DNA of 64,000 nucleotides, from NCBI GenBank assembly GCA_023213315.1, contig JAKCPI010002671.1, positions 1 to 64,000 on the forward strand. Direction: 5' to 3'. The notes below the pieces were generated by a model, which saw only the letters and a program-made list of their open reading frames with translations, was not told the DNA's origin and made no database searches. The position numbers and the translations under genes are program-made. This document shows positions 63,060 to 64,000 of this stretch, one piece after another; the stretch's first letter is position 1; every line of letters starts with the position of its first letter. The DNA is from Euborellia annulipes (lineage: Eukaryota; Arthropoda; Insecta; Dermaptera; Anisolabididae).

Positions 63060-63640
63060 AGAGGAAAAGAAAGAGAGAGAAAGAGATGTTGAACTCAGCC
63101 TCAGGGGTTGCTTTAAAATTTTAAAACTTTGCTGTAAAAATCTGTTCTGCGGATTGTGCGGGTCTATCTTCTCTCGCCAAGAACGCAATTTCCAGCACTT
63201 CGCCCAACCTTCCTTATCCGTAAAATGAAAACTTGGGGAAGGAAGAAAAAAAAAAGCGAGACAAAAAAATCTTGTATGTATAGTCAGATGCTTGGTTGCT
63301 TAACCCCCTCCGGGTAAACACAATCTCGAAGGATGTAAAGGCCGAAGCTATCCCGAACTCGACTATAGATTCCTTATATATAATACGGATAATGAATCTT
63401 GAGCGCAGTGCATATTTCATAAACGCTCAGGCTTATGTAATAAATGTTTAATATCGGCTAGAATATGTAAAAGGGCGGCAATATCGGGGGTGGAGAAGGG
63501 GGAGGGACCACCAATCATGGTCCATGATCCCGAGGGAGAGAGAAAGAGAGACGAGACTGGACCAGGACCATCCCTTACCCTCAGGCCCTTCGTCCCAGAC
63601 ACAATAAAATTATCCACGCTTATTCATGCCGTTACCAAAA
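63060..63640. other. Mixed GC-richer region, possible regulatory or exonic DNA
   Basis: Three patches stand out: 63085-63200, 63300-63440 (CTCCGGGTAAACACAATCTC, GATTCCTTATATATAATACG) and 63470-63620 (GGGGGTGGAGAAGGGGGAGG, CCATGATCCCGAGGG). Frames of up to 89 codons cover the last on both strands without motifs. It may be a cluster of regulatory elements near a gene outside the window. The end, 63641-64000, is AT-rich. Confidence 0.3.
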
Positions 63641-64000
63641 CTGTTAACTTTTTTATGATGAAAAAATTAGAACTAGGTGAGAATAAAAAAATAAAAAAAA
63701 GGATGAATATAGTAAATTTATTTTTAATTATAGGGTTACTCAACGCCGCAATTAAATAATTTTTTTTTTTATAGAGAATAAATTTAAAAAAATTATTTAA
63801 AGACTTATCTCGTTGAGATAATAAAATTTGTTCTGGGTTTAATAATAGGCCTAACATAGATTCTATAAAGATGCCTGAAAGAAGAAAATATTGTTTATTT
63901 AATTATATATTTATGGGGAGTGCCATCTTAACTAAGATTCTTCAAGATACAAAAATTTTAAGTTATCAAAAAATTTAAAAAAATAATTTTTATTTATGAT

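Overview
This looks like a mostly non-coding stretch of nuclear DNA from an AT-rich animal genome. By eye it is about 70% A+T, with many A and T runs. I cannot name the species. An invertebrate, quite possibly an arthropod, is suggested by four things: GA-rich microsatellites beside short GC-rich islands, many hAT and TA-target MITEs, tRNA-headed SINEs with poly-A or AAT tails, and Penelope-like repeats carrying hammerhead-type motifs. No bacterial operon, rRNA, intact tRNA, CRISPR array or long conserved protein gene is visible. Nearly all open frames are short chance frames in AT-rich or GA-rich DNA.

The main content is a layered archive of mobile elements. The commonest family, called HINE here, is a roughly 670 bp Helentron-like element. 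It has a 5' hairpin, 13-base subterminal inverted repeats, an internal ACAG/GACA microsatellite and a 3' hairpin. Copies or fragments lie near 11.4, 19.2-19.9, 21.5-22.1, 32.2, 34.8, 37.3-38.1, 47.7-48.5, 50.3-51.5, 52.9-53.5 and 62.5 kb. hAT MITEs with recognisable 8-bp target duplications lie at 5.9, 16.1, 17.6 (with a transposase relic), 19.6, 21.4, 24.8, 28.8, 33.9, 56.7, 58.6 and 60.4 kb. A Harbinger-like element (24.5-25.6 kb, inverted second copy 33.3-34.3 kb) carries a nested hAT and a SINE piece. Several tRNA-derived SINE families are present (0.1, 12.5, 13.7, 19.3, 20.7, 39.5, 44.1, 49.1, 51.7, 55.3 and 57 kb); some share a short central module. TA-flanked inverted-repeat elements lie at 40.6, 41.6 and 54.9 kb, and one more inverted-repeat element lies at 48.6 kb.

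The most unusual structures are two large palindromes, 43.34-43.75 kb and 50.96-51.41 kb. Each is an inverted dimer of a short unit carrying a hammerhead-ribozyme-like core. The second is essentially perfect, with arms of about 226 bp and a one-base centre. It sits inside a HINE copy and is flanked by a perfect 12-bp target duplication. They look like inverted insertions of a Penelope-like or retrozyme-like element.

Gene-related signal is thin. At 45.1-45.5 kb a CpG-rich stretch carries textbook X-box, CCAAT, NRF1 and YY1-like motifs, so it is a strong promoter candidate. At 46.4-47.0 kb a second CpG-rich block holds an open frame with a hydrophobic leucine run, perhaps a first coding exon of a secreted or membrane protein. 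At 28.26-28.57 kb there is a CRE plus TATA-box promoter candidate with a 28-codon hydrophobic frame. About ten other GC-richer islands of 100-400 bp stand out from the AT-rich background and may be conserved regulatory elements. Together this fits the intergenic or intronic landscape around one or two genes whose main exons lie outside the window, but that is inference.
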